DNA from: Trichinella spiralis
Lineage: Eukaryota > Nematoda > Enoplea > Trichinellida > Trichinellidae
Direction of reading: 5' to 3'
Assembly: GCA_000181795.3 (NCBI GenBank)
Contig: CM012953.1
Location: 8,328,893-8,392,892 of the forward strand
Length of the DNA stretch: 64,000 nucleotides
Positions 12,065-24,300 of this stretch are shown here, in pieces; the stretch's first letter is position 1; every line of letters begins with the position of its first letter. The position numbers and the translations under genes were made by a program. A model generated the notes under the pieces. That model saw only the letters and a list, made by a program, of their open reading frames with translations. It was not told the DNA's origin and did not search any database.

Positions 12065-14735
12065 TATATTAAACATATAACAGACAAATGCTTCTACAGA
12101 AATTATGAAAAGATTTGTTGAGTTTAATACAGATTGATAAAAATGCTTTATATTTTTGATCAGTTAGTTTATAGTAAGCATAATGGATAAATTTAGAATA
12201 AAATGGTAAGCATAACTATGAGAAAGAACAACTTTATAAAATTTAGAACCATAAAACATGAATAACATCAGATTCTGAACTGAACATTATAGTGCAAGTA
12301 TTGAGAAGTCTAATAATTAAGTGATAGTAGAAGTCATTATATAACAGAAAGATTTATGGTTTATGGAATCTATAAGTGACGGGCCTGTTCATCATGACTT
12401 CTGAACGTTGGTGCTAACAACTCTATCTACATGCCAGCCTTCAGTAATTCTGTAGCATTAATAATTGAGAATTCTAACATCATCAGGATGAAATTTTTGT
12501 AGAATGCTCTTAACTCAGATACTCTCATAGATGACTCCTGTTTACTACAAAATGTTATACATTGTGTAAAATATAAAGTTATACTTGCTTTATTTTAACT
12601 CATAAAATATGATTTTCTGAGTGTAGCCAGAGATCAGTGTACAGTTTGGTAGGCTTTTTATATCATGTCGTGCTGGGTAGCAAGACTAACGGTTAGATTT
12701 CAGTGTCACATCTACTTAACACTTAAAAAATGATAAACACTATAGCTGCTGCTGAACCTCCTGCTGAAGCACATTCCTGAAAATCAAACTTTTGCAAACT
12801 CTCAGAAATTTTAAATTATTAAAGCGATGAGAATCTTCTATGTAGTTAAGAACAGTTTCTAAGTGATAAAAAAATCACCTAAAAATTTCATTTGGAAAAC
12901 ATTAGCAAGTGTTTTCATGTATACCATCAGTGTAGATGTCATTGCTTTGGGGACATTAGTCCTCTAATCTTTGTTATGGTTGTCGCTAATCAGCATCCTT
13001 ATTGCAACTGTATAACATATGAATATATAATTGATAAACAGGTATCCTTAAATAATCATAAATAATTTTAAAGTTAGTCATTAATTCAATCCTAAATAGA
13101 AATAAAAATTAAAACTAAGCATGAAGCAGGTCAAAATCATTGTTTTAAAATCATAAGCGTTCTTGAAGAATGACAAGCAATACTGGAACTTTGGAAAACT
13201 TTGCAATAACTATTACAGTATAATGAACTAATGATAAAATAAACAAAGAGCAGCACACTTGACATCAAATCATTTAACTAAAATTTGACCAATCAAGCAG
13301 AGAGAAATTAGATCATTCAGTGACCATTCAATCGTCAATTACGCAAAAACGTAAATTCTTGGTTACCACTATTATAATTAACTGTAATGCAGCAAAGTTT
13401 AACACATTAATTAAAGATACGGAAAATTTTTTTTTATTTCTTATTATTTTAAATTTTTACATAAGAAGATAAACTCACTTTCTTATAAGAATTCTATTTT
13501 ATTCATTTATTATAGTATTTGCGCAAAGATTATGTTTGTCTGCTATTTCAAAAAAATGTATTTAATTATAGTTGACATTTTAGCATTTATTATGTGTGTA
13601 ACTCATACAATCTCTAATTTTAATGTATTTTTGAATGATAATGTATTTAATTGCAACGATTGTAACGTAATTGCATTTTAAGCAAATTTAACATAAATTT
13701 GAAATATTAATTTCTCAAATAATGTGAATAAAATGAAATGTAACTGCTTTTTCAAAGCTTTATAATTTTTTATGGTGCAGTTGCTTCCATTTGCCATATT
13801 TTTTCTGTTTCTTATTTTTGCATAAAATTGAAGCACTCTGTTTCATTATGAATAATTTCTGACTTAAATGTCACTATGAGTTTTATGTTTTTAAAGTTTA
13901 CATAATATAAATATTCCATCTAAAGAAAACAAGTTTCACTTTGTACTACTTCAGAAACATTCTTTTTTCTATATTTATATAGCATGAATTACAATTATTC
14001 TGGAAATGTAGAAAGCACTTATTATTCATAACGTATTATTCTGTTCTTTTCTATTATGTAACTTAAAGCATTTTTAAATATTGCAGATAGAATTTATTGT
14101 GTACGCAAACAAGGCATAGAATTTATCTTGGTTTTAAATGCGTAAATGCCCACAAAACATGAAATATCATAATTTTAGTTTTTCTATTACAATAATATAT
14201 ACATCATATTCAGAAAAATAAAATAAAAGATTTACTGAGATAATCTTTGCATGTGTAGAACTTTTGATAACGGGCATTTCAATGCATTTCACACAAATCA
14301 AAAATGGTTCATTATATTTGTTTGCAATTAATTTCTGTTCTAATTTATATCTGCTTTTAATGAAACGACACTTTTTCTTTCAGCTTATTCTTTATGCTTT
14401 TTTTATAATTTAAGTAATATTTTAAAATATTTGAATTAAGTATTTTCTAATTTTAGTCAAAAAATTATTAATCTAATAATGAAATGTAGACTTATGAATA
14501 AAATTCATTTTTTGACTGAAAACATTTTTCCTTATAATAGCAGTCGTTGTGAACAAGGTTCAAGCTACAAGCTATTGCAACTGTTTTATTTAGTATTAAA
14601 TTTGTTTAGTACGTTAAACGCTGATACGTTAAACTATTTTCCTACACTTTCACAATCAATCATATTTGCACGTCTAACACGCACTGCATTAATGACAAGT
14701 TTTGAAGATGTAGCTTGTACAGGTTTGACAAAAAT
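12065..14735. other. Intergenic AT-rich DNA downstream of Pax6
   Basis: This contains the 3' flank of Pax6 (which ends at 14,736 on the minus strand) and no other recognisable gene. A plus-strand open frame at 14,479-14,799 overlaps the Pax6 last exon in antisense and is considered accidental. Confidence 0.5.
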
Positions 14736-17700
14736 TCACTGCAATCTAGCAGGCCAATATTGCGTCACAGTACAGCCGGACATGTCTGTCAGTACTTGAC
14801 CTGGCACTTGTAGGGGAACTGATACTCCAGCAGAGATCAAACCTAAATAAATAAATATTTAGTTGGTTATTTATGAATAAAAATAGTTCGATATAAATTA
14901 ATAAAAATAAAAAATAATAATAAAGAATTCCATTATTAAATTTGCATCTTAAGAAAAGCAGTGCAACTGATGATCATATGATTGATGTATTGCTTGTCAT
15001 TTAATGATTAGTAAAATTTTTGATAAAAAACTCCCCTAATGTATGTTTTACACTTCAAATGGCTTTTCAGAATTACAGGTGATCAAATAAAAATAAATGT
15101 CAAACAATAATGCTTTCAGATGTCATTTCCTTATGAAATCTTTGCCTTTTTAAGGAGGCATGTGCGAAATCTAACTTTATGCAATGCATATATTGGTGCA
15201 TGTCTACATGTATAATAAATATTAAATAAAAGAAACAGAAATATGGAATATGAGATTTAGATTGAGCACTGAAAAGGATCTTTGATCAATAAACTTACCA
15301 GCTGAAACATTTCCTGCGGTGTTAACAGGCCCGGATGACATTTGATGGCCAGTATTTTGTGATGCAGCTCCAAAAGAGCGATACGCGTGAAGCGGATCAT
15401 AAACTCTTGAGGGTGGAGCACCAGGAAGCATGCAGGAATAGCTGCTCACATCGGCACTGTTACCGGCTAAGCTCGGAGTCATACTGAAATTTGCCACGCC
15501 GCTCAGTCTGAAGTAACAAGAATAATATGAATAAAGTTATACAATAATAAAAATTGAAAAAATGGAAAAGCTAGTTGCTTTTAAATTACCCATAAGTATC
15601 ACTGATTGTTGGCTGTGACAGACCCGGATACATTGATACAGTAGGTTGTGGGAATGCACTGGGAAAATTTCTCGGTACTGACACTGGCGCCGTGACGGCA
15701 GCAGCAGCAGCTGCTGCAGCGGCAGCGGCAGCAGACGCTTGTGCTGTGCTTACTGATGATATCCCTGTGTTTTGGTGACTTGGATTTGTTGTCGTCGTGT
15801 TTCCACAATCAAAAACTCGCTTCTGATTTCTCAGCTTCTCCTCACGGCGCCATTTGGCTCGTCGGTTTGAAAACCAGACCTTAATATATAGAGCATACGG
15901 TGAATGATCGTATTTCATTGAACATATTGACATATCGTCAAGGTGATGGGCAAAAGGCTGGCCTGACCAGCAACATCAAGTGGAAAACTTGACAAAATGG
16001 TAAAAAATCATTCACCTGTATTCTTGCTTCTGGCAAATTGATGCGGCCCGCAAGACGTTCTCGTGCAAACACGTCTGGGTAATGGGTGCGTTCGAATTCT
16101 AAAGGCGAAAATTAATAGAGAATAAAAAAAGAAGAAAAACAAAATCAACGGCAACATCACTTCCATCTTATCAACATCTTATGCAAAACAATATATTAAA
16201 ATATGAGTTCTTTACCTCGTTCTAAAGAATCAATTTGCTCTTGCGTAAAAGAGGTTCGGTTGCGTTGCAGTTTACGCTTGAGTCTCAGTCTTGCTGAAGC
16301 AGCATCATCTCCAGATGAATCCAATTGCTTTGCTTCTTCCTCTATACAACAAAGAAAAATAATATAGTTATTTTTTATATAAAATTGCAACAAAATAAAG
16401 TTGCAATAAATTCTACATTCTATGCATTCTATTCTGCTTGCTTTCTGCAAATGTTTTGGGTAACAATAAATTTTTCAATAAAAAAATGCAATAAATAATA
16501 AAGTACAAAGTGGATTGACAGAGTTGCACATTCTATAGGTATATTGCATAATTCAGGCGGAGCGGACAAGAGCGACGTTGTACTGATCGCCAGTGCAAGC
16601 TGCTCTGCCCATGGCCACGTACAAAATGGCCAATCAAAATGCACATCCATCATTATGCATATTGTTCAACATACTTGACATGATGTGATGACAAAGAGAA
16701 GACAAGAGATAATTTTCCGACGTAGGGGAGACAGTCAGTCTACTGACCAGCAGGCCCGGCTTGAAAGTGTGCAGCTGTAGAGGAAAAAGTTGAAAAAGTT
16801 GGATAAATTTGATTGAAACGACAGCAAAGACAGTTGCCTGAAAAATGGCCCGTCCAAACAATGCAGTTGCAGAGAAAATAACACCGTCGTCCGACGCAAT
16901 ATGGCGATGTCAACGTTGTTCTGTGGTGACGAGCAGTCGTGTACGTATGAATGATGATTGCAATGACATGATAGGTCATTCAGGCAGTTAATAAAACTTG
17001 GATGGCAACAAACTGCTGTTATTGAAATTGGGTGGCATCAACGAATAAATCTGCTTTCTTTGTTTAAACATTGGCGTTGCTGCAGTAAGCATTACAAACT
17101 TATAAAATCTCTCATATTAACTTCCATCTTGTTTATATCTATATGTATGTTATTCTATTTCTTATGGATACAGTTCTGCAATTTTTTTGACTGCAAAGAA
17201 AGTCCCCCAGATAGCTGTCATCAGACTGGTTGTTCAAATCAAGCAGGATGAATCGTCACATTACCGCTGTCGTCGCATGACAGCATCATCCCATCTGAAT
17301 AATATAAATTATCCCCAGCTTATCACAGTCTCCATTCATCCGCCCCTCTAGCCATTTTATCACATTAATGTGTGATGAAATGATATCATTTTTCACATTT
17401 GGTAATTTTTCTTGTTCAAAAGTTTATTTGCTAATTTAAAAAATTTCTTTTCCACTGTGCATCAGTTGAATATAGGGCGTGACAACAGAAATACTCTTGT
17501 CTAAAATGAGCACTCCATGGCAGCATTTTATAAACGGAAACTGCACATGGTATAAATAATGTCGTTTTTGATATGTTAAATTTTTTGTCATACCGTGTTA
17601 AAACGACAAGAAAATGAATGCACATGGTGGTCTGAAAACTGGAAACTCCGTCACGTGCAGCTTAACATAATGAATGAGGTTGAAAAATATTAAAAAACTT

Positions 17701-20700
17701 GACTTTAAAATAAAAAAATATTGGGCATACATCATGTAACTTTAATTTAATGATTATTGTAAAAAGTTTCACTTAATAAAGATATTATTTTAAACTATTA
17801 TTATCTTTTGATTATTTTGTGCTGTTCAAATGCAATTAAAATTCAATGTTTTAATCATACCTTTTTTTGATTCAACTGAAGGAGTGACTGCAAAATTTGT
17901 AAAAAAATTTGGCGCAGAAGGATTCATGGATGTAACGTGGGCATTTGGTTGGGGAATAGCGGCTGCAGCTGCTGGTGAATAAAGCCATGAATGACCTCCG
18001 TTCCATGACATGCGAAGTTTGTCATAAATTTCTTGTTGAGCTGCCTGTTGCTCTTTTTGAGCGGCCAAATTTCGAAGTACCCGATTTATAGATGATACCT
18101 GAATATAAAATGTACTTATGCTATTGTTTAATACTTACAAACACTATTTTTCATGTATGAAATTAAACACATGCATTGTAAATTATAAAAGAAGCATTTG
18201 GAATAAAAGCTATTTTATTTAGAATTAAATGTACATTTCTCCAAATATTAATTTTAAGATTCAGTATGTTAATAATATGGCTGATTAAAATTTTAGAATC
18301 AAATGTAATTATTGATTTTTTCAAAATTGATATGTTTTCGATGCACAAGAGACAAATTATGATGCATTTTCATTGAGTCTTATCCCTCCAGTGCACTGCA
18401 GTTTTCGTTGTAAAAACGAGTTAGCCAAACATTACTGCTTCTCTTATAAAAATACCGTATACAGTTTAAGCTGATTTGCAAGTTAAAAACTGATAGAAAT
18501 AGCATTCATCAACATGTCTAATTTGATTTTTAAAATTATTTTTGCATATTACTCACTTATGAAATATCGAATTTAAGCAATATTAAGCTGAATTACAATG
18601 CTGAATCCAGTTAAATGTTTGTATTGTACCAATTTTTGGAAAAATAGATTTTTGAATTCTGAAAATTTTTTGCAAATAAAGAAAATTAAAATTGTTTCAT
18701 TCAAGCATTTTTAGAAAATGCGGCTTTAATTACCATTTTCAGCTTCATGGTTTCTATGCCAATCAAAAATGAGTATTAGTTAAAATTTTACATTTACATT
18801 AAATTGACAATACAACCTTATCATAAACAATTCGATCATATTATTATGAGATGCGATGTTGAAACACAAACCAAACAATCATTTTTGATTAAATAAAAAT
18901 ATATCAATCATTCAATCTAGAAGGAGGATGGGGAAGTAGTTAACTTCTTTGCACATACCGTATTTATCATAAATTATTTGTATATATTTACAAATAAAAT
19001 TTTCTAAAGTTCGCACTTTTATTTCACTACTAACATTTAACCTTAATATATTATTAAAAAACAGTTGTGTTTTGAGAAGCTAATGCTTAAATTTTATTAA
19101 ATGCATAATATTCTCGTAAATTTTAATCTTTACGTATTTAAATCTTTGTCACTTATTTATTTTTTATAACAAAAAATTATAATAGTATGTTTTCCAAGTT
19201 AATATATGTTTTAAGTATTTTACTGCTTAAAAAGGATTTACCATTTTTATTATCCATGGCATTCTAAATGTAAAATTACAAGTAACTTTTTCTAACGCAA
19301 AAGTTCTAATTTTTCTAGACATTAAGAAAATTATTTACTGTCAGTGTAAATAAATAAATTTTCTATCACAAGCAATTTAGTGATGCCTTTAGCATTATAA
19401 TTTTATAAAATATTCATCACAGTCTGTTCTTAATTCTGAAACTTCTCTAATTTCTTAGTTATGTTTTTAATATCATTCTAGAATGCTGAGTTTCATTCTG
19501 TTATCTAAAAGAGTAGAAGAAAATACTGCAAAAGAGAATAAACTAGCTAGCAAATTTAGTGTTATGAAGTATACTGATCGATCAGCTACGACTATAACCG
19601 AATTGGTCAATGATTACGGTATTATTAACAACTATTGACTCGTTCGTAATTAGCCTGCAAAAACGAGTAGACTATTACTTATGCCCAATGGATCACTATG
19701 AGCTAGTGTCAATGCAATTTAAACCCTTCCCGTTAACTGGACAACATTGAAGTTTGCCGTGTCGAGTGAAAATTACTGCTGAAATCACGCGTGCATGATC
19801 TGCCACCCGGTAGACTCCACTTAAAATCATCATACTGTACCACTTGCTAAATGAACATATTCGTATACGGTAGACCATGACCAACTTACACTTGGAATGT
19901 TGTCTTGATTGCAGACATTTTCTTGCAACAGACGGTCACGAATTTCCCATGCAAAAATTGATGGACATTCACGCTTATAGTCAGCAATCTTGTCGACCAC
20001 TTTGTTAGTGGCCACACGGGGCTTACTACCGCCAATTGCTCGAGGGCGTATTGAGCCAGTCTCATAATAACGGCATAGGATTTTGCTTACACATCCGTTG
20101 GATACTTGTAAAATTCGTGAGATATCACATGGACGTGCGCCTTGATGAGCAAGTTCGATAATCTTTTGTCGAGTTGAGTCAGGCAATGGTCTTCCATTGA
20201 CAAACACTCCACCCAACTGATTAACTCCTGTGTGTCCTAAAATGAAAAATTTGAGCTGAATTTTTGAATAAAATATTAATATATAATAATATATAAATAA
20301 TAATATATAATATAATATAATAGTTACGGAGTATATTAATTAATATTGTTTTAGTAAAATTCATCAATACTTATTTTAAATGTATGTTATAATATGTTTA
20401 AATGAATAGCAAATTTCAAATTTTTAATTTTATGGTTTCACAAATATTTGATGATGTTAAAAAAATCATTTTAAGGGTATTAAGGCATATTGGCTTAAAC
20501 CTTCATAATATCTTCATAAGAACTATCAGCAATTGTTCTGAAATAAAGAAATAAAAAGTGAAATCATGAATAAATCATGAATTCATGAAACAACAGATCC
20601 TTTTTACATAATTCTCATAAATTTGCATTGTTATGGTCTTTAAATAAAACAAACAGCTGCAATTTATTTAAAAACCTGAAAATTATGTAATATTTCAAAC

Positions 20701-23446
20701 TCAAAGGGCATTTTCTTAATCTCAGTATCATATATTTACAAATATGATCATAAAATGATGAATTATAAATCATGAAGTTTAAAATAAAATAATATCTGTC
20801 TGTGTCAGCTTTTTTAATGTATAAATAAGCTAATAAACTACATGGTGGAAATTAAAAAAATCTAACAAGTTTAGATGTGCTCAGTAACAGAAACACAAAT
20901 AATTTAGTACGTAATGAAGGCAATTTTATCTTCGTCTGTAATATAATTACTAAAGGATTTTACGATTTTTCAAATAGTATTCAACTTTTTGAAAACATCA
21001 CTTTTTACTTGCTTAATTTTCATAATTTTTACAGATGAGTTTTTTATGAGCCTTTTGTAAAATCTAATTTTCAGTAGTCACTTTTTGATCTAGAAATTAA
21101 GCTCATAAAAAGGTGTGAAAAGGACAGATTGGCAGTCATTAAAATGCATGAAACATTTCACTCGCTTTTGTTGTGCTTGACAGCATAGCAACTGTCTATC
21201 AATTTATCATTTTGGCACTTTGCCTGCTGGAGGATTCTTGAAAAGTAGCAGTTTGTCATAAAACTGAATGATTGGCATAGTGGTTATTGAACATATGGGC
21301 CATGCAGGGTCGGTAAAGTGATCTGACCCTTGACTTTGGATTCGCCTTAAAAGAGGCAGTCGGTTTGGTTTTTATCCATTGTCGAATCCTAGACGCGGAT
21401 AGAAAATAATTCGAACTAGACAAGGCCAATTATTTAGGGTCGGCGAGTTCTAACGAGCATTCTAAGTTCCGTCAGTTGCCCAATCACGGCTTGCTATGTT
21501 CGCCTCACTGCTTAAGCGTGATGATTTTATTTACTCGGTCCCAATTATAGAACAAAAGCCATTCAGTTTGGCTTGGTTACGGATAGTGTTTAGGCGCCAG
21601 CGGGTGGTGGCTAGTTGCACTGACTAACCTGACCGCTTTTTGCTCAGATCGTACGCCGAAGCTAGTACGATGTAGGTCAGAGAAGCCTTTTTTGTCGTTT
21701 CTCATCGACGCGTTTAATCCGCTTCCTCCTAGACGGCATTTTGCTTGGTCGGTCGGCCATCATAATAGTATTAGACAGTTGGCCAGTGCTGAGAATGTAG
21801 TCGGCTTCGTCCTCTGAGTCAACCACATTTGTGACGGATCCTTGCCGAGAACAGAGCCTGCCGCCAGATCTTTTGTTTTTTTTCCACGCCGACTCCTTCT
21901 ACTGGAAACGATTGGATATTTTCAGTTCCGCTGGCTTTCAATGTCACACAAGCGTGAAGGCAAGCCGTGTGTCTGGCGAGTACCATCTGCCTCCATAAAA
22001 CACTAACTAGCTTCAACTCAGTGAACCGGCAAAGCTTTTCTTGTACAACTGCTTCCTGTACTATTACATGTACTAATCTACTCCCAGCTACACGGTACTT
22101 TTATAGTTGAACATTTTTATAGCTGGACGTTCATTATCACACTCATGCGAAGTCTTTTTCATATAAAGAATAAAATCAAACTAACCCTACAAAAACTACT
22201 AGCCTATAATTTTAATTATTATTTAAAAGATAATCTATTTCAAAAATTTGAAAACTGCAAGATTTATTGATCATAAAATTAATTTCAAAATCTACATAAT
22301 ATAGAAATAAATACACAAAGAACGTACACAAATTCCATATTTAAAACTTTCACTCGAGTATGAAACTTCAAAATTTGACAATATCTTTATCATATAATCT
22401 AATGACCATTAACAATTAAATTATTTAAAATGATAATATAAAAATAATGAAGCATTATTTGTATAATAACAAAATAATATTATAAAGTTGTCTTAATGTA
22501 GACAAATATGATATGTTTAAATATTTTTATACAAAAACAACAGATTGAATCATTTTAAAATATTTTTGAAAAAGAAAATGCAGTAAAATAAGTAACGCTG
22601 GTGCAACGTCCTTGAAAATGTTTGCAATGCTCCTATGATAACAGTTTGTTGGAAACAATAGTGTTAAAGTCGGACAGTTTTGTCGTTTTTAAATTTCTAA
22701 TTAAAATTGACACCAACCACATGCTTCTCTTATTAATGGGATGTGGGTGTTCTAATCAAGCTGAATTGGAACAATGAGCTCAAAAAAGTAATGGAAAAAA
22801 CTAAACAGTCAGTAAAAATGTTGTCACTGTGTGTGAAATGTCAGTAGACTTCATGGAACCTAATTTTTCATTTTCAATCTTGAAATACCTAATAATTGGA
22901 CATGAACAGCTAATTATTAGATGTGAAATACTTGTAAGAAAAGATGGTCACAAATTAGTTGTTCATTTGACTTTCACAAGGCATATTCTCACATGCCGGT
23001 TAAAGATAAAAGAAATGACTAGATAATGGACAGTTGGTCAGCTTTTTGAAAACTGACCACAAATTAACGCAATCGAGGTCGACTCTGCTTTTCACACAGA
23101 GGCCGCAGGTGAGAATACCAATGACCCAGCTGGTTCATTCTCAGGACATGAAAATGAATCTCTCTCCAGTTTGACTGGACAATAGCACCACAGAATAGAA
23201 AAAATAGCAAAAAGAAAACAAGTAAACAGCAAACTGTAGAAGTTTGTTAAATAAGTCCTACATCTGATAGATGATGACATCTAAATGTCGTATTTAAGTG
23301 GCGACATTTTATGACAATTATCACGGCCAGTCCTCGAATTGACACGTTTGTCTTTGGCATTTTTGGGGGTCAGTAGATAAAAACTCAAAACGCCAATGGC
23401 AAAACAAACTCGTTAAAGAAAACAAAAGCTTACCTTTGTGTGGCAT
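14736..23446 (-). CDS. Pax6: Pax6 / Eyeless / VAB-3 paired-box homeodomain transcription factor
   Basis: Eight coding exons (23434-23446, 19890-20236, 17861-18098, 16216-16341, 16016-16098, 15590-15879, 15299-15507, 14736-14842) join with matching phases to 470 aa. The first coding exon is only 13 nt (MPHK plus one base), and an in-frame TGA lies upstream of this ATG. The paired domain spans residues 5-130 (starting [10 protein letters not shown]). Residues 121-131 then read [11 protein letters not shown], followed by AAQKEQQ as in fly Eyeless. The homeodomain is residues 224-283 ([20 protein letters not shown] to [15 protein letters not shown]), with Ser at position 50, typical of Pax. A 12-Ala run follows. 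The C-terminus [13 protein letters not shown]...QYWPARLQ matches the vertebrate Pax6 end (SVPVQVPG...YWPRLQ). It is a nuclear DNA-binding regulator of eye, head and nervous system development. One odd point is Cys59 where fly and vertebrate Pax6 have Gly (KILGRYYETG). Confidence 0.97.
16540..17310. promoter_or_regulatory. GC-richer block in Pax6 intron 3, possible internal promoter/enhancer
   Basis: Within the 1.5-kb intron that separates paired-box from homeobox exons, about 770 bp are clearly GC-richer than the flanks and contain no exon that splices in frame. In C. elegans vab-3/mab-18 and in vertebrate Pax6 an internal promoter in the comparable position makes a paired-domain-less transcript. 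The assignment here is by position only. Confidence 0.35.
21290..22080. promoter_or_regulatory. GC-rich island in Pax6 intron 1
   Basis: About 0.8 kb with markedly higher GC than the surrounding intron, non-repetitive, and without an in-frame exon or splice sites compatible with Pax6 phases. A small inverted motif (GATCGTAC / GTACGATG) lies near 21,649-21,673. It is a candidate enhancer or alternative promoter; the function is inferred. Confidence 0.35.
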
Positions 23447-24300
23447 GTCTTTTGATGCTGACGAATGATTTGATCGTCAAATGACCTTCCTGACTTGAAC
23501 CAACTGTGATATGGACTTTTCACAGAGTTGATTAGTTGGACGTTGTTGGAGCAGCTGAAAAATGCAGTATTGTTGTGTTGTTGGAGTTTAGCCATGATTT
23601 TAAAGAAGACGACCATACTGAGCTGAAGCAGACTAAAACCTGGACTACAATGTGCAACTAGACCTCTCAGTTAACTGAGCTAACAAGCGCATGGCTGAAT
23701 GATTGCTTAGTTGCCCTTGTCAACTCTGCGCCTAATATAAGCAACGACTGCTGATGCTTCGGCCCGAGTGATCGTCTTCACAACTAATAAACTGGAAACC
23801 GCAATTCCTTACACTTGATTTAAAATTCACCAACCAGAAGATATTTGTCTCCACGTCAGCCAAGTGCAAGCGAGCTTTGAAACCCACTCTACCGAATGAT
23901 TCAATATCTGAACGCGAACGATCCAACTGATCTAGTGAAGTGTCAGCGAGCTGGATCGTCCAACCGGACTGGTCACTCATGCTCTATGGTCCGGTGGCCA
24001 ATCGCCGCGCAGCGTCCGTTGATGCATCCCTCAGTCAACCAATCACCAATCGTCACTGCTTACTGTACGCTAGCGGAACAAACGTTTCCGCTAAATGGAG
24101 CTATTCTAATCGAAATGTTATGAAAGCATTTGTCAAAATTTTTCGTTTCAACGAACTGATACGTAGGATTAAGTCCAATGGCGGAATCGATTGCTGAAGT
24201 TAAGCTGGAACTGCTCTATATAAGAGCTTCATATAAATGTGATAACCAGTGCAGTTTAAAATAAAGCTCATATTTACATTTTTGTTCAACTGGTCAGTTT
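23447..24300 (-). promoter_or_regulatory. Pax6 5' leader and candidate promoter
   Basis: The region just upstream of the 13-nt first coding exon is GC-richer than background. A 3' acceptor (TTTTTCAG ending at 23,555 on the minus strand) lies 108 nt before the ATG and could receive a 5'-UTR exon or spliced leader. A TATATAAG-like sequence near 24,217-24,224 could serve as a TATA box on either strand. Transcription start is not resolved. Confidence 0.35.

Noticed and set aside
14479-14799. 106-codon plus-strand open frame
   Set aside because: Antisense to the well-supported last coding exon of Pax6 and extends into AT-rich flank; no similarity.
23413-23616. 67-codon minus-strand frame overlapping the Pax6 first exon
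   Set aside because: The donor at its end is in the wrong phase for the paired-domain exon in this frame; the shifted frame starting MPHK fits exactly, so the longer frame is an accident.
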